Counted from the first letter of the stretch, positions 1-8,630 are shown. The stretch: 64,000 nt of DNA from Stenotrophomonas sp. ZAC14D1_NAIMI4_1 (GCF_003086775.1 NZ_CP026001.1:3373233-3437232); one strand, 5' to 3'. A program made the numbers and translations. Notes: generated by a model from the sequence alone, not told the origin.

Positions 1-955
1 CCTGGATGCCGATACTCAGGTCCTTGTCCCCGAGCAGGTGGCGATGGTCGGCGACGATCTCCGGCAGCAGCTGGTCCAGTGCGATGCGCTCGGCGCGCGC
101 GGCCAGCCGGGCCGGATCACGGGCCAGCACCAGCAGCAGCTCGATCAGCTGCTCCACGCCCTGCGCCGTCCGCAGCACGCGCTGCATCTGCTGGCGTGCG
201 CGCTCGGGCAACCCCGGCTGTTCCAGCGCCAGTTCGGCCGCGCCGGTCATCACCGCGATGGGCGTGCGCAGCTCGTGGCTGGCCGTACTGATGAACACCC
301 GCTCGCGCTCGACGAACTGCTCGTTGCGGTCGAGGTAGTCGTTGAGCGCGTCGGCGATCGTGTGCAGCTCGGAACTGCCACGCGGGTCGACATCAATGCG
401 CTGGCCCTGCTCGCCGGGCCGCAGCGCACCGATGTGATGGGCCAGCAGGCTGAGCGGGCGCACCACCCGTTCCATGCCGAAGGACGCCATCAGCACGGTG
501 ACGAAGACCATGATGATGCCGGCCAGCATCACCCAGCGCGTGGCGAACTGCTCCAGGTCGTGGAAGTCGGAGATGTCCAGCGCCAGCGCCACGCGCCCCA
601 TCGATGCGGTGTCGCGCACCATCACCGCGGTCTCGCGCTCGCCGACCATCACCCCGTCGTGCAGGCCCGGATGCAGGCCGCGCAGGGTGGCCGGCATGTT
701 GGTCTCGTCGAAGCGGTAGAGGCTGAGCGTGTCCGAATCCTGCCAGTGGTACTGCGGCTCGTGCTCGGTGTGCTCGACGATGCTGTCCAGTTCGGAATTG
801 AGCAGCGCGCGCCAGGCCGCATGCTCGGCGTGCTCATGCACGTAGTTGCCGACACTGAACACCGCCAGCGAGATCAGCGCCAGGTAGCCCAGCAGCCAGC
901 CGATCACGCGCCGGTACAGCGGCCCCGGCTTACGCGCCTTCTTCATCGTTTCCAT
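1..955 (-). CDS. colS: ColS/VgrS-like sensor histidine kinase (3' end outside window)
   Basis: Inner-membrane sensor kinase. The visible 318 residues show a transmembrane helix at about 17-36, a periplasmic loop of about 100 residues, a second helix at about 141-159, a HAMP linker, and a HisKA box FISTASHELRTP with phospho-acceptor His227. The ATPase domain lies beyond base 1. The loop carries two ExxE motifs next to each other, EHAE (41-44) and EHTE (61-64), in a His-rich context. ExxE is the metal-sensing motif described for Xanthomonas VgrS/ColS. The start at 955 overlaps the regulator stop by 26 nt, so the two are translated as an operon; ATG 946 is an alternative start. The ColS name is inferred from the ExxE loop and from the neighbouring eptA cluster; the kinase assignment itself is secure. 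Confidence 0.85.
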   Translation of the reverse strand, partial: METMKKARKPGPLYRRVIGWLLGYLALISLAVFSVGNYVHEHAEHAAWRALLNSELDSIVEHTEHEPQYHWQDSDTLSLYRFDETNMPATLRGLHPGLHDGVMVGERETAVMVRDTASMGRVALALDISDFHDLEQFATRWVMLAGIIMVFVTVLMASFGMERVVRPLSLLAHHIGALRPGEQGQRIDVDPRGSSELHTIADALNDYLDRNEQFVERERVFISTASHELRTPIAVMTGAAELALEQPGLPERARQQMQRVLRTAQGVEQLIELLLVLARDPARLAARAERIALDQLLPEIVADHRHLLGDKDLSIGIQ

Positions 956-1640
956 TGCCTGCACTGCCGCTGGCCGCCAACCGGTAACCCACGCGCGGCA
1001 GGGTGTGGATCAGCTTGTCGTTGAAGGGGCCGTCCACGCTGCGGCGCAGTTCATAGACGTGCGAACGCAGCAGGTCGCCATCCGGCGGCTCGTCGCCCCA
1101 CAGGGCGAACTCCAGCTGCTGGCGGGTGACCGCGCCGGGGCTGGCGCGCATCAGCACTTCCAGCAGCTTGCGGCAGGCCGGGTACAGGTGCAGCGCCTGG
1201 CCGCCACGCTGGGCCTCCAGGGTGGCCAGGTCCAGCACCAGGTCGGCCACCTGCAGGCGCTTGCGCGGGTTGCGCCCCTGCGCGCGCAGCAGCAGGGCCT
1301 CCAGCCGCACTTCCAGCTCGGGCAGGGCGAAGGGCTTGGTCAGGTAGTCATCGGCACCGGCGCGGAACCCGGCAATCTTGTCCGGCAGCTCGTCGCGGGC
1401 GGTCAGCATGATCACCGGCACTTCCGAACCCTGGTCCGCGCGCAGGCGGCGCAGCACTTCCGGCCCTTCCATGCGCGGCAGCATCCAGTCCAGGATGACC
1501 GCGTCATAAGGGTGGCTGCCCGCCAGGTGCAGGCCGGTGATGCCATCGGGGGCCACGTCCAGCACGTGCCCGCGCGACTCGAAATAGTCGAACAGGTTGG
1601 CCACCAACTGGCGGTTGTCCTCGATCACCAACAGGCGCAT
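930..1640 (-). CDS. colR: OmpR/PhoB-family response regulator, ColR/VgrR-like
   Basis: A 236-residue DNA-binding response regulator. The receiver domain is at about 1-115, with an acidic pocket in MRLLVIEDN, phospho-acceptor Asp51 in VILDWMLP, and the conserved Lys in DDYLTKPF. It is followed by a winged-helix trans_reg_C domain whose tail reads HTLPRVGYRLAA. It is the first gene of the operon with the overlapping kinase. A 105-bp intergenic region separates it from a divergent set of envelope-modification genes, which are the obvious candidate targets. ATG 1640 starts at the canonical first beta strand; upstream in-frame codons add only unconserved sequence. The choice of ColR rather than PmrA or another OmpR-type paralogue is an inference from context. 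Confidence 0.85.
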   Translation of the reverse strand: MRLLVIEDNRQLVANLFDYFESRGHVLDVAPDGITGLHLAGSHPYDAVILDWMLPRMEGPEVLRRLRADQGSEVPVIMLTARDELPDKIAGFRAGADDYLTKPFALPELEVRLEALLLRAQGRNPRKRLQVADLVLDLATLEAQRGGQALHLYPACRKLLEVLMRASPGAVTRQQLEFALWGDEPPDGDLLRSHVYELRRSVDGPFNDKLIHTLPRVGYRLAASGSAGNGNDEEGA

Positions 1641-1745
1641 GCACGGAATGTCCACGGAAGTTCGTACCATGGTAGCGCTGCCCATGTCGGAATGCGGTCG
1701 CCCTGCGCCCACCTCCGACGCCTTTCCCACGCCTGCCCTTCCACA

Positions 1746-3476
1746 ATGGCCGTTTTGCTCCCGGAGCCCGCCGTGCCCGTAGCCCTGTCCCGCCGCTGGT
1801 TCCTGCCCCTGTTGTGGCTGCTCTTGATCGCCTCGCTGGGCGCCGGCATCGGCATGCGCCAGCCGCAGCCGCCGGACGAGCCGCGCTTCGTGCTGGCCGC
1901 GCGCACCATGGTGGAAAGCGGGGAATGGCTGCTGCCGCACCGTGGCAGCGAGCTCTACGCGGAAAAGCCGCCGGTGTTCATGTGGCTGCAGGCGGTGGCG
2001 CACCAGGTGGTCGGCAGCTGGCAATGGTCCTTCCTGCTGCCCTCGCTGCTGGCCGCCCTGCTGAGCCTGTGGCTGGTCTCGGACCTGGCGCGCCGGCTGT
2101 GGTCGCCACGGCATTCGCTGTACGCGATGGCTGCGCTGTTCTGCACGCTGCAGTTCGGGCTGATGGCCAAGCGCGCACAGATCGACATGGTGCTGGTGGG
2201 GATGACCACCGTGGCCCTGTGGGGCCTCCTGCGCCATCTGGCTGAGCGCCGCAACCTGCCGGCGCTGTGGCTGGCCGGCTTCGCCGCCGGCCTGGGTACG
2301 GTCACCAAGGGCGTGGGCTTCCTGCCGCTGCTGATGGTGCTGCCGTGGTTCGGCTGGTGGCTGTACCAGCGCCGCCGCGGGCAGGCCGTAGCGGGCCCGC
2401 ACCCGGCCACCCTGCTGTGGCTGGTGCCGGCATTCCTGCTGGGCGTGGCGGTGTGGCTGGCACCGCTGGGCTGGGCGCTGCTGCACGAGCCCAGTGCATC
2501 GCTGCAGTCCTACGCGCACGAACTGCTGTTCAAGCAGACCGGCACGCGCTACGCCAACGCCTGGCACCACCGCCAGCCCGTCTGGTACTACCTGCAGGTG
2601 ATCCTGACGCTGTGGCTGCCCGGCAGCCTGCTGCTGCCGCTGCTGGCCAGGCCGTGGTGGCGCCGCCTGCGCCGTGCCGACCGCCGGCAATGGCTGCTGC
2701 TGGGCTGGGCGTTGCTGGTGCTGCTGTTCTTCACCGCCAGCCCGGGCAAGCGCGAGGTGTACGTGCTGCCGATGCTGCCGGCGATGGCGCTGGCCGTGGC
2801 CCCGCTGTTGCCGGGCCTGCTGCGCCGCCTGTGCGTGCGCCGCTACCTGTTCGGCTACAGCCTGCTGCTGATGCTCGCCACCGGCACCCTGGGCGCGATG
2901 ATGATGACCGACAGCCACTGGGCGCAGGCCCAGCTGGCACGGCGGGCGATGCCCGATTCACTGCTGCCGGTGCTGGGCAACGGCCTGCTGGTCTTCGCCA
3001 TTGCCGTGGCCACGCTGGCGGTGTGGCTGCGCGTGCGCCGTGCGGCCGTGCTGGTCCTGCTCACCCACGGCATGCTGTGGATGCTCTATGGGCTGGTGCT
3101 GATGCCGACGCTGGACCCCTACGCCTCCGCCTCGTCGCTGATGCATCGCGTTGGCAAGCGGATCGGACCCGATGCCGAACTGGCCCTGGTGGCCTGGCGC
3201 GAACAGAACCTGCTGCAGGCCGACCGGCCGGTGCGCGAGTTCGGCTTCAAGCGCCCCTGGGCAGAGCAGTGGCACGATGCCGGCCCGTGGCTGGCCGAGG
3301 CCCCGGAGAAGCGCTGGGTGCTGGTACTGGACAAGGCGATGAGCCCCTGCGTCGATCCGGCCCAGGTGGTCGACATCGGCATCGCCAACCGGAACCGCTG
3401 GCAACTGCTTCCGGGCAGCGCGTGGGACGCCAGCTGCCATGCCGAACGCGCCGGTGCATCGGAAGAAGAAGACTGA
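1746..3476 (+). CDS. ArnT-like GT-C (family 39/83) glycosyltransferase
   Basis: A 576-residue integral-membrane glycosyltransferase that takes a polyprenyl-linked sugar as donor. An N-terminal helix (about 15-35) is followed by PPDEPRF, the acidic first-loop motif of GT-C enzymes, then YAEKPPVFMW, the KPP signature shared with ArnT and other GT39/83 enzymes. About ten more hydrophobic helices and a soluble tail follow. It is first in a plus-strand group with a PAP2 phosphatase and an EptA-like transferase, which suggests addition of a sugar to lipid A or another envelope lipid. The donor cannot be read from the sequence: no aminoarabinose synthesis genes are in view. ATG 1746 has no clear Shine-Dalgarno sequence; GTG 1773 is a possible alternative. 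Confidence 0.8.
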   Translation: MAVLLPEPAVPVALSRRWFLPLLWLLLIASLGAGIGMRQPQPPDEPRFVLAARTMVESGEWLLPHRGSELYAEKPPVFMWLQAVAHQVVGSWQWSFLLPSLLAALLSLWLVSDLARRLWSPRHSLYAMAALFCTLQFGLMAKRAQIDMVLVGMTTVALWGLLRHLAERRNLPALWLAGFAAGLGTVTKGVGFLPLLMVLPWFGWWLYQRRRGQAVAGPHPATLLWLVPAFLLGVAVWLAPLGWALLHEPSASLQSYAHELLFKQTGTRYANAWHHRQPVWYYLQVILTLWLPGSLLLPLLARPWWRRLRRADRRQWLLLGWALLVLLFFTASPGKREVYVLPMLPAMALAVAPLLPGLLRRLCVRRYLFGYSLLLMLATGTLGAMMMTDSHWAQAQLARRAMPDSLLPVLGNGLLVFAIAVATLAVWLRVRRAAVLVLLTHGMLWMLYGLVLMPTLDPYASASSLMHRVGKRIGPDAELALVAWREQNLLQADRPVREFGFKRPWAEQWHDAGPWLAEAPEKRWVLVLDKAMSPCVDPAQVVDIGIANRNRWQLLPGSAWDASCHAERAGASEEED

Positions 3477-3484
3477 ACCCTGGC

Positions 3485-3514
3485 TCGCGCCGGGATCGCA
3501 TTAACCCGGCGCGA
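3485..3514. terminator. 10-bp GC-rich hairpin between glycosyltransferase and PAP2 gene
   Basis: Perfect inverted repeat TCGCGCCGGG / CCCGGCGCGA with a 10-nt spacer, 8 nt after the glycosyltransferase stop. There is no T-run in either direction, so it may be an mRNA-stabilising or attenuating stem rather than a full terminator. Confidence 0.4.
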
Positions 3515-3572
3515 ACGGATGTACGACCCTTCTCCGACATGAAGGTGACGAGCATGGCCGCGGATTCCTGTC

Positions 3573-4355
3573 ATGGCCCCTTCCCGCATGCCCGCTCGTC
3601 CCCTTGTCCCGGCCTTTGCCTTCACGCCTTCGTGGCTCGCGTCGCGGTTTGCGCTGACGCATCTGCTGCTGCCCGTGGCCATCGGCCTTCCGCTGTTCAC
3701 CCTGTTGATGGGCTTCGGCGGTGACCAGTGGGTGGCCGATCACCTGTTCCGGCTGGAAGGTGGCCATTGGGCGCTGCAGGATGCCTGGCTGACCCGTTCG
3801 GTCGTGCACAAGGGGGGCAAGTGGCTGAGCACCGCTGCGGCGCTGGTCGCGATCCTGCTGTGCTTCCACCACTGGCGCCGCGGCCGTGACCGCACCCTGC
3901 GCTGGGCGCTGCTCTATGTGGTGGCGGCCATGGCGCTGGGTACCGGCCTGATCTCGCTGCTGAAGGCGCTGGTGCCGATGGATTGCCCGTGGGACCTGCT
4001 GCGCTATGGCGGCCACGAGCCTTTCATCGGCCTGCTGGCCAGCCGCCCCGAGGGCATGGCCGCGCGCGCCTGTTTCCCGGCCGGCCATGCCAGCGCCGGC
4101 TATGCCTGGCTGTGCCTGTACTTCTTCGCCCTGCTCTGGCGCCCGGCCTGGCGCTGGGCCGGGCTGTGGATCGGCCTCGGCAGCGGCCTGGTGTTCGGCA
4201 TCAGCCAGCAACTGCGCGGCGCCCACTTCCTTTCGCATGACGTTGCCACGGCGTTGCTGTGTTGGCTGCTGTCGCTGGGCCTGTTCCTGATCACGGAGCG
4301 GCTGCTGGCCCGGCGCACGCAGGAACGTCCGACCCGCCAGGAGGCACGTGCATGA
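3573..4355 (+). CDS. PAP2-family membrane phosphatase
   Basis: A 260-residue protein with about six transmembrane helices and the three phosphatase motifs in order: a degenerate KALVPMDCP (for KX6RP), PAGHAS (for PSGH) and GAHFLSHD (for SRX5HX3D). Family members remove or transfer phosphate on lipid substrates such as undecaprenyl pyrophosphate, phosphatidylglycerol phosphate or lipid A. The variant first motif, with Cys-Pro in place of Arg-Pro, is typical of the LpxE/LpxT/EptA-associated group. Its stop overlaps the eptA start (ATGA), so the two are translationally coupled, and it probably prepares or recycles the lipid substrate. ATG 3573 is used; ATG 3588 is a second option. Confidence 0.85.
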   Translation: MAPSRMPARPLVPAFAFTPSWLASRFALTHLLLPVAIGLPLFTLLMGFGGDQWVADHLFRLEGGHWALQDAWLTRSVVHKGGKWLSTAAALVAILLCFHHWRRGRDRTLRWALLYVVAAMALGTGLISLLKALVPMDCPWDLLRYGGHEPFIGLLASRPEGMAARACFPAGHASAGYAWLCLYFFALLWRPAWRWAGLWIGLGSGLVFGISQQLRGAHFLSHDVATALLCWLLSLGLFLITERLLARRTQERPTRQEARA

Positions 4356-6001
4356 ATGCATCGGTCCAACGTTCGTTCCGCCTGCCCGCGCTGGCCAGCC
4401 TTCGCCGCTGGCGCCCGCAGCTGTCCACCGAAGCGCTGATCGTGCTGACCAGCCTGTTCTTCGCCGTCGCCGGCAATGGCCTGTTCTGGCACAGCGCCAT
4501 GGCCAGCCATCCCGGCAGCCTGCGCTACGCGCTGTCGCTGTTCCTGCTGCTGCTGGGCGCGCATGGCGTGCTGCTGGGCATCCTGGTGTGGCGCTGGAAT
4601 GCCAAGGTGGTGACCAGCGTGCTGCTGCTGGTGACCGCCTTCGCCGCCCACTACATGAGCCAGTACCACATCTACCTGGATGCGGACATGCTGCGCAACG
4701 TGCTGGCCACCGACCCGAAGGAAAGCCGCGAGCTGATGACGGTCTCGCTGGTGTGGCCGGTGCTGCTGCTGGCGGTACTGCCCATGGCGCTGCTGTGGCG
4801 GGTGGAGCTGCGCCGCCGCAGCTGGGGCCGCGCCCTGCTGTGGCGCGCCGGCTTCCTGCTGGTGGCGGCGGTCACCGCCGTGGGTGGCGCGCTGATCTCG
4901 TTCCAGGATGTCTCGGCGCTGATGCGCAACCAGCGCGAAGTGCGCTACCTGGCCACCCCGGCCAACGTGCTGCTGGGCATGCCGCGCGCACTGCGCGGCG
5001 ACAACCCGGTGCAGCGCGCGCCGAAACTGCCGATCGGCACCGATGCCAAGGCGACCCCGCGCGCGCCGGCCAGCAAGCCGCGGCTGCTGGTGATCGTGAT
5101 GGGCGAAACCGTGCGTGCGCAGGACTGGGGCCTCAACGGTGGGCGCAACACCACCCCGGAACTGGCACAGGCACCGGTGATCAATTTCCCGGACATGCAT
5201 TCGTGCGGCACCAGCACCGAAGTTTCGCTGCCGTGCCTGTTCTCGCCGTGGGGACGCCATGACTACGACGAAAAGAAGATCCGCGCCCACCAGTCGCTGC
5301 TGCACGTCCTGGACCGCGCCGGCATCGCGCCGCTGTGGCGTGACAACCAGTCCGGCTGCAAGGGCGTGTGCGAAGGCCTGGACTTCCAGTCACTGTCCGA
5401 CGCGACCACGCCGGGCCTGTGTGCCGATGGCCGCTGCATGGACGAGATCCTGCTGCAGGACCTGGCCACGCAGGTGCGCGCCAAGCCCGGTGACCGCGTG
5501 GTGGTGCTGCACCAGCTGGGCAACCATGGCCCGGCCTACTTCGAGCGCTACCCGGCCGCCTTCGCCCGCTTCAAGCCGACCTGCGACACGCGTGACATCG
5601 GCCGTTGCACGCGTGAGGAAATCACCAACAGCTACGACAACGCGGTGCTCTACACCGACCACTTCCTGAGCAAGACGATCGGCACGCTGCAGGGCCTGCA
5701 GGACTACGACACGGCGATGATCTACCTGTCCGACCATGGTGAATCGCTGGGCGAGAAGGGCCTGTTCCTGCACGGCGTGCCCTACGCGATCGCTCCGGCC
5801 GAGCAGACCCGCGTGCCGATGACGATGTGGTTCTCGCCGGGCTTTGCCAGCAGCCGCGGGCTCGACCTGCAGTGCGTGCGCAAGCGTTCGGCGGCGTACA
5901 CCGACCACGACAACCTGTTCCCGTCGGTGCTGGGCCTGATGCAGGTGAAGACGGCGCTGTATGAGCGCGACCGGGACCTGTTCGCCGGCTGCGAGAGCTG
6001 A
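4352..6001 (+). CDS. eptA: EptA/Mcr-type lipid A phosphoethanolamine transferase
   Basis: A 549-residue inner-membrane enzyme that transfers phosphoethanolamine from phosphatidylethanolamine to lipid A phosphates, lowering surface charge and polymyxin binding. Five N-terminal helices (to about residue 190) precede a periplasmic sulfatase-fold domain. Visible catalytic features are VIVMGETVRAQDWGLNG (metal-binding Glu), the SCGTSTEVSLPC nucleophile motif beginning at residue 284, the LHQLGNHGP histidine motif and YLSDHGESLGEKG. Paired cysteines typical of the soluble domain are present. A strong GGAGG lies upstream of ATG 4352. The window gives no direct evidence for mobile-mcr origin: codon use and GC match the neighbours, so this is a chromosomal homologue. 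Confidence 0.93.
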   Translation: MNASVQRSFRLPALASLRRWRPQLSTEALIVLTSLFFAVAGNGLFWHSAMASHPGSLRYALSLFLLLLGAHGVLLGILVWRWNAKVVTSVLLLVTAFAAHYMSQYHIYLDADMLRNVLATDPKESRELMTVSLVWPVLLLAVLPMALLWRVELRRRSWGRALLWRAGFLLVAAVTAVGGALISFQDVSALMRNQREVRYLATPANVLLGMPRALRGDNPVQRAPKLPIGTDAKATPRAPASKPRLLVIVMGETVRAQDWGLNGGRNTTPELAQAPVINFPDMHSCGTSTEVSLPCLFSPWGRHDYDEKKIRAHQSLLHVLDRAGIAPLWRDNQSGCKGVCEGLDFQSLSDATTPGLCADGRCMDEILLQDLATQVRAKPGDRVVVLHQLGNHGPAYFERYPAAFARFKPTCDTRDIGRCTREEITNSYDNAVLYTDHFLSKTIGTLQGLQDYDTAMIYLSDHGESLGEKGLFLHGVPYAIAPAEQTRVPMTMWFSPGFASSRGLDLQCVRKRSAAYTDHDNLFPSVLGLMQVKTALYERDRDLFAGCES

Positions 6002-6080
6002 GGGGTGTTGTTCTGGCAGGGCTTGCAGCCCTGCACCTGCAGAATCAACGTCAACGGCAAAAGCCGGTTTGCTGAGGGTT

Positions 6081-6182
6081 GGCGGGGTGGGTCCGGTTGA
6101 GGGGGACGCCGTGAACCCATCCATGGGGGCTTGGTCGCGCCATCCATGGCGCTCACACCCCCTCAACCGGACCCACCCCGCC
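6081..6182. repeat. Long hairpin element, copy A
   Basis: Perfect 25-bp arms at 6081-6105 and 6158-6182 enclose a 52-nt core (6106-6157). The core contains its own small stem GCGCC-ATCCAT-GGCGC near its 3' side and a central CCATGGGGGCTTGGTCGC. Compare copy B at 6375-6476. Confidence 0.9.
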
Positions 6183-6277
6183 TTCGACAGACTTCCGCGA
6201 TCTGTCGGAACGGCGTCCTGCTCTGGTGGGTGCCGATTTCCGCTGCTGATGGTGGGTGCCGACCGTTGGTCGGCACG

Positions 6278-6300
6278 GTAGATCCACGCCATGCGTGGAT
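6278..6300 (+). repeat. SMAG/REP stem-loop (GTAG + ATCCACGC-CAT-GCGTGGAT)
   Basis: GTAG at 6278-6281 followed by an 8-bp perfect stem with a CAT loop. It sits between the two halves of the 6002-6628 block and is flanked on both sides by GTGCCGACC..GGTCGGCAC palindromes (about 6256-6276 and 6325-6345). Confidence 0.85.
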
Positions 6301-6374
6301 GAATTCATTCGATATCTGACAGATGTGCCGACCAACGGTCGGCACCCACCCACAGCCGCCGGCCAACTGTCGAA

Positions 6375-6476
6375 GGCGGGGCACTGTGGGTTTGCGGGGT
6401 GTGAGCCGCATGGATGCGGCGACCAAGCCCCCATGGACGGGTTTACGGCGTCCCCGCAAACCCACAGTGCCCCGCC
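6375..6476. repeat. Long hairpin element, copy B (inverted)
   Basis: Perfect 25-bp arms at 6375-6399 and 6452-6476 around a 52-nt core (6400-6451). The core is the reverse complement of copy A's core apart from two single substitutions and a paired GCC/GGC to CGC/GCG change within the inner stem. Arm sequences differ from copy A except at the outer GGCGGGG, yet remain fully self-complementary. Confidence 0.9.
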
Positions 6477-6628
6477 GTCCCACGGAATGCAGGCTTTTGA
6501 TCTTGCTTCGGCTTTGGCCTCTGCAGGTGCAGGGCGCAGCCCTGCCGGGCCCCACCAACCTTCCCCACTTGCGGTAGGCACGCGCGCCCACTAGCCTTCG
6601 GCCGTCGTTCACCACCCAAGGACCGCCC

Positions 6629-8593
6629 GTGACTCACCGCCATCTCCTGCTGGCCTCGGCAATCGCCGCCGCCACGCTGGCCCTGGTCGCCTGCAAGAAG
6701 GAACCTTCGCCCGGCACCGAGGCCGCCACCGCCAGCACGCCCGCCGGCGAGACCGCCGACCAGTTCGTCGCCCGCATCAACGCCGAATTCAAGGCCGCCT
6801 ACCCGGAGATGACCTCGGCACAGTGGCTGTCCTCCACCTACATCAACAGCGATTCCGAACGTATCGCCGCCAAGGCCAACGAGCGCTCGCTGACCCAGCT
6901 CAACAGCTGGATCGAGCAGGCCGGCAAGTACGACGGCCAGCCGATGAGCGAGGACAGCAAGCGCGCCATCCACCTGCTGAAGCTGATGTCCTCGATGCCG
7001 GCGCCGCGTGATCCGGCCAAGCTGGCCCAGCTGACCCAGATCGCCACCCGCATGGAAGGCAGTTACGGCGCGGGCAAGTACTGCACCGATGCCAACGATC
7101 CCAACTCCTGCCGCCAGCTCGGCGAGCTGGAACAGGTGCTGGCGCGCAGCCGCGACTACGACACGCAGCTCGACGCCTGGCAGGGCTGGCACAGCACCAC
7201 CAAGAGCATGCGCGGCGACTACCAGCAGTTCGTCAGCCTGGTCAATGAAGGCGCCAAGGGCATGGGCTTCACCGATGCCGGGCAGATGTGGCGCAGCGGC
7301 TATGACATGCCGCCGGAGCAGATCGGGCCGGAAACCGACCGCCTGTGGGAGCAGGTCAAGCCGATGTACGAGCAGCTGCACTGCTACGCACGCGGCAAAC
7401 TGGACAAGACCTATGGCAAGGACAAGGCCGAAGTGGGCAACGGCCTGATCGCCGCGCACCTGCTGGGCAACATGTGGCAGCAGGACTGGTCCAACCTGTG
7501 GGACCAGCTGGAACCGTACCCCGGTGCCGGCAGCCTGGACATCACCGCAGCGCTGGAAAAGCAGTACCAGGCCAACCTGAGCGCGGCGCTGGCCAAGGCC
7601 GGCAAGGATGCCAACGTGGCGGCGCAGTACAAGGCGCAGCGCGAGGCCGAACTGCGCACTGCCAAGCAGATGACCGAGCGCGCGCAGGATTTCTACGTGT
7701 CGCTGGGCATGCCCTCGCTGCCGCAGACGTACTGGGAACGCACCCAGTTCATCAAGCCCGATGACCGCGACGTGGTCTGCCACGCCAGTGCCTGGGACAT
7801 GAACATGGAAGGCGACGTGCGCACCAAGATGTGCATCAAGCCGAACGAAGAGAACTTCACCACCATCTACCACGAGCTGGGCCACATCTATTACGACCTG
7901 GCCTACAACCCGCTGCCGCCGCTGTTCCAGGGCGGTGCCAACGATGGCTTCCATGAAGCGATCGGCGACACCATCGTGCTGGCGATGACGCCGAAGTACC
8001 TCAGCTCGATCGGCCTGGTCGACGCGCCGACCGAAAGCCGCGAAGCGGTCATCAACAACCAGATGCGCATGGCGCTGTCGGGCGTGTCGTTCCTGCCGTT
8101 CGGGCTGATGATCGACCGCTGGCGCTGGGGCGTGTTCGATGGCTCGATCACCGCCGACAACTACAACAAGGCCTGGTGGGACCTGAAGGCCAAGTACCAG
8201 GGCGTGGCCCCGGCCAGCACCCGTGGCGAAGAGTTCTTCGATCCGGGCGCCAAGTACCACGTGCCGGGCAACACGCCGTACACCCGCTACTTCCTGGCGC
8301 GCATCCTGCAGTTCCAGTTCTACAAGGGCCTGTGCGATGCGGCTGGCTACAAGGGCCCGCTGCATGAGTGCACCTTCTACGGCAACAAGGAAGCCGGCCA
8401 GAAGTATTGGGCGATGCTGAGCAAGGGTGCCAGCCAGCCGTGGCAGGCCACGCTGAAGGAGCTGACCGGCAGCGACAAGCTCGATGCCGGCCCGATGATC
8501 GAGTACTTCAGCCCGGTCAACGACTGGCTGAAGCAGCAGAACCAGGGCCAGATGTGCGGCTGGCAGGCCAGCGCGGCACCGGCGGCGAAATGA
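6629..8593 (+). CDS. M2-family peptidyl-dipeptidase, ACE-like lipoprotein
   Basis: A 654-residue zinc dipeptidyl carboxypeptidase homologous to angiotensin-converting enzyme. The signal peptide ends in the lipobox LALVAC (acylated Cys at about 22), so it is probably membrane-anchored and faces the periplasm or outer leaflet. The zinc motif HELGH is at 415-419, with the third ligand in the downstream FHEAIGD segment. Length and motifs match the Xanthomonas ACE homologue. Start is GTG 6629 with AAGGA about 9 nt upstream; no ATG gives a better signal peptide. It is monocistronic, followed by a terminator and then a SMAG pair. Likely role: trimming dipeptides from peptide C-termini for nutrition. 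Confidence 0.93.
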   Translation: MTHRHLLLASAIAAATLALVACKKEPSPGTEAATASTPAGETADQFVARINAEFKAAYPEMTSAQWLSSTYINSDSERIAAKANERSLTQLNSWIEQAGKYDGQPMSEDSKRAIHLLKLMSSMPAPRDPAKLAQLTQIATRMEGSYGAGKYCTDANDPNSCRQLGELEQVLARSRDYDTQLDAWQGWHSTTKSMRGDYQQFVSLVNEGAKGMGFTDAGQMWRSGYDMPPEQIGPETDRLWEQVKPMYEQLHCYARGKLDKTYGKDKAEVGNGLIAAHLLGNMWQQDWSNLWDQLEPYPGAGSLDITAALEKQYQANLSAALAKAGKDANVAAQYKAQREAELRTAKQMTERAQDFYVSLGMPSLPQTYWERTQFIKPDDRDVVCHASAWDMNMEGDVRTKMCIKPNEENFTTIYHELGHIYYDLAYNPLPPLFQGGANDGFHEAIGDTIVLAMTPKYLSSIGLVDAPTESREAVINNQMRMALSGVSFLPFGLMIDRWRWGVFDGSITADNYNKAWWDLKAKYQGVAPASTRGEEFFDPGAKYHVPGNTPYTRYFLARILQFQFYKGLCDAAGYKGPLHECTFYGNKEAGQKYWAMLSKGASQPWQATLKELTGSDKLDAGPMIEYFSPVNDWLKQQNQGQMCGWQASAAPAAK

Positions 8594-8597
8594 AAGA

Positions 8598-8627
8598 AGG
8601 GGCGGGTCCGCAAGGATCCGCCCCTTT
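8598..8627 (+). terminator. Rho-independent terminator after the M2 peptidase gene
   Basis: AAGGGGCGG..CCGCCCCTT stem with a short loop, followed by a weak T-tract, 5 nt after the stop codon. Confidence 0.7.
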
Positions 8628-8630
8628 CTG

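Larger units (their letters stand above)
6002..6628. repeat. Gene-free block: two inverted copies of a composite palindromic module
   Basis: 627 bases without a credible gene between eptA and the M2 peptidase. Reading inward from both ends, each half shows a GC palindrome ending in CCCTGCACCTGCAGA, then a long hairpin with a conserved core, then a GTGCCGACC..GGTCGGCAC palindrome. A SMAG stem-loop (GTAGATCCACGC..) sits in the middle. The right half is the inverted counterpart of the left half. The block at 63118-63321 has the same order of parts. Confidence 0.85.

Noticed and set aside
4352..6001. Mobile mcr gene
   Set aside because: The gene shares GC, operon structure and overlap with its neighbours, with no insertion sequence nearby. 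It is the chromosomal eptA type.
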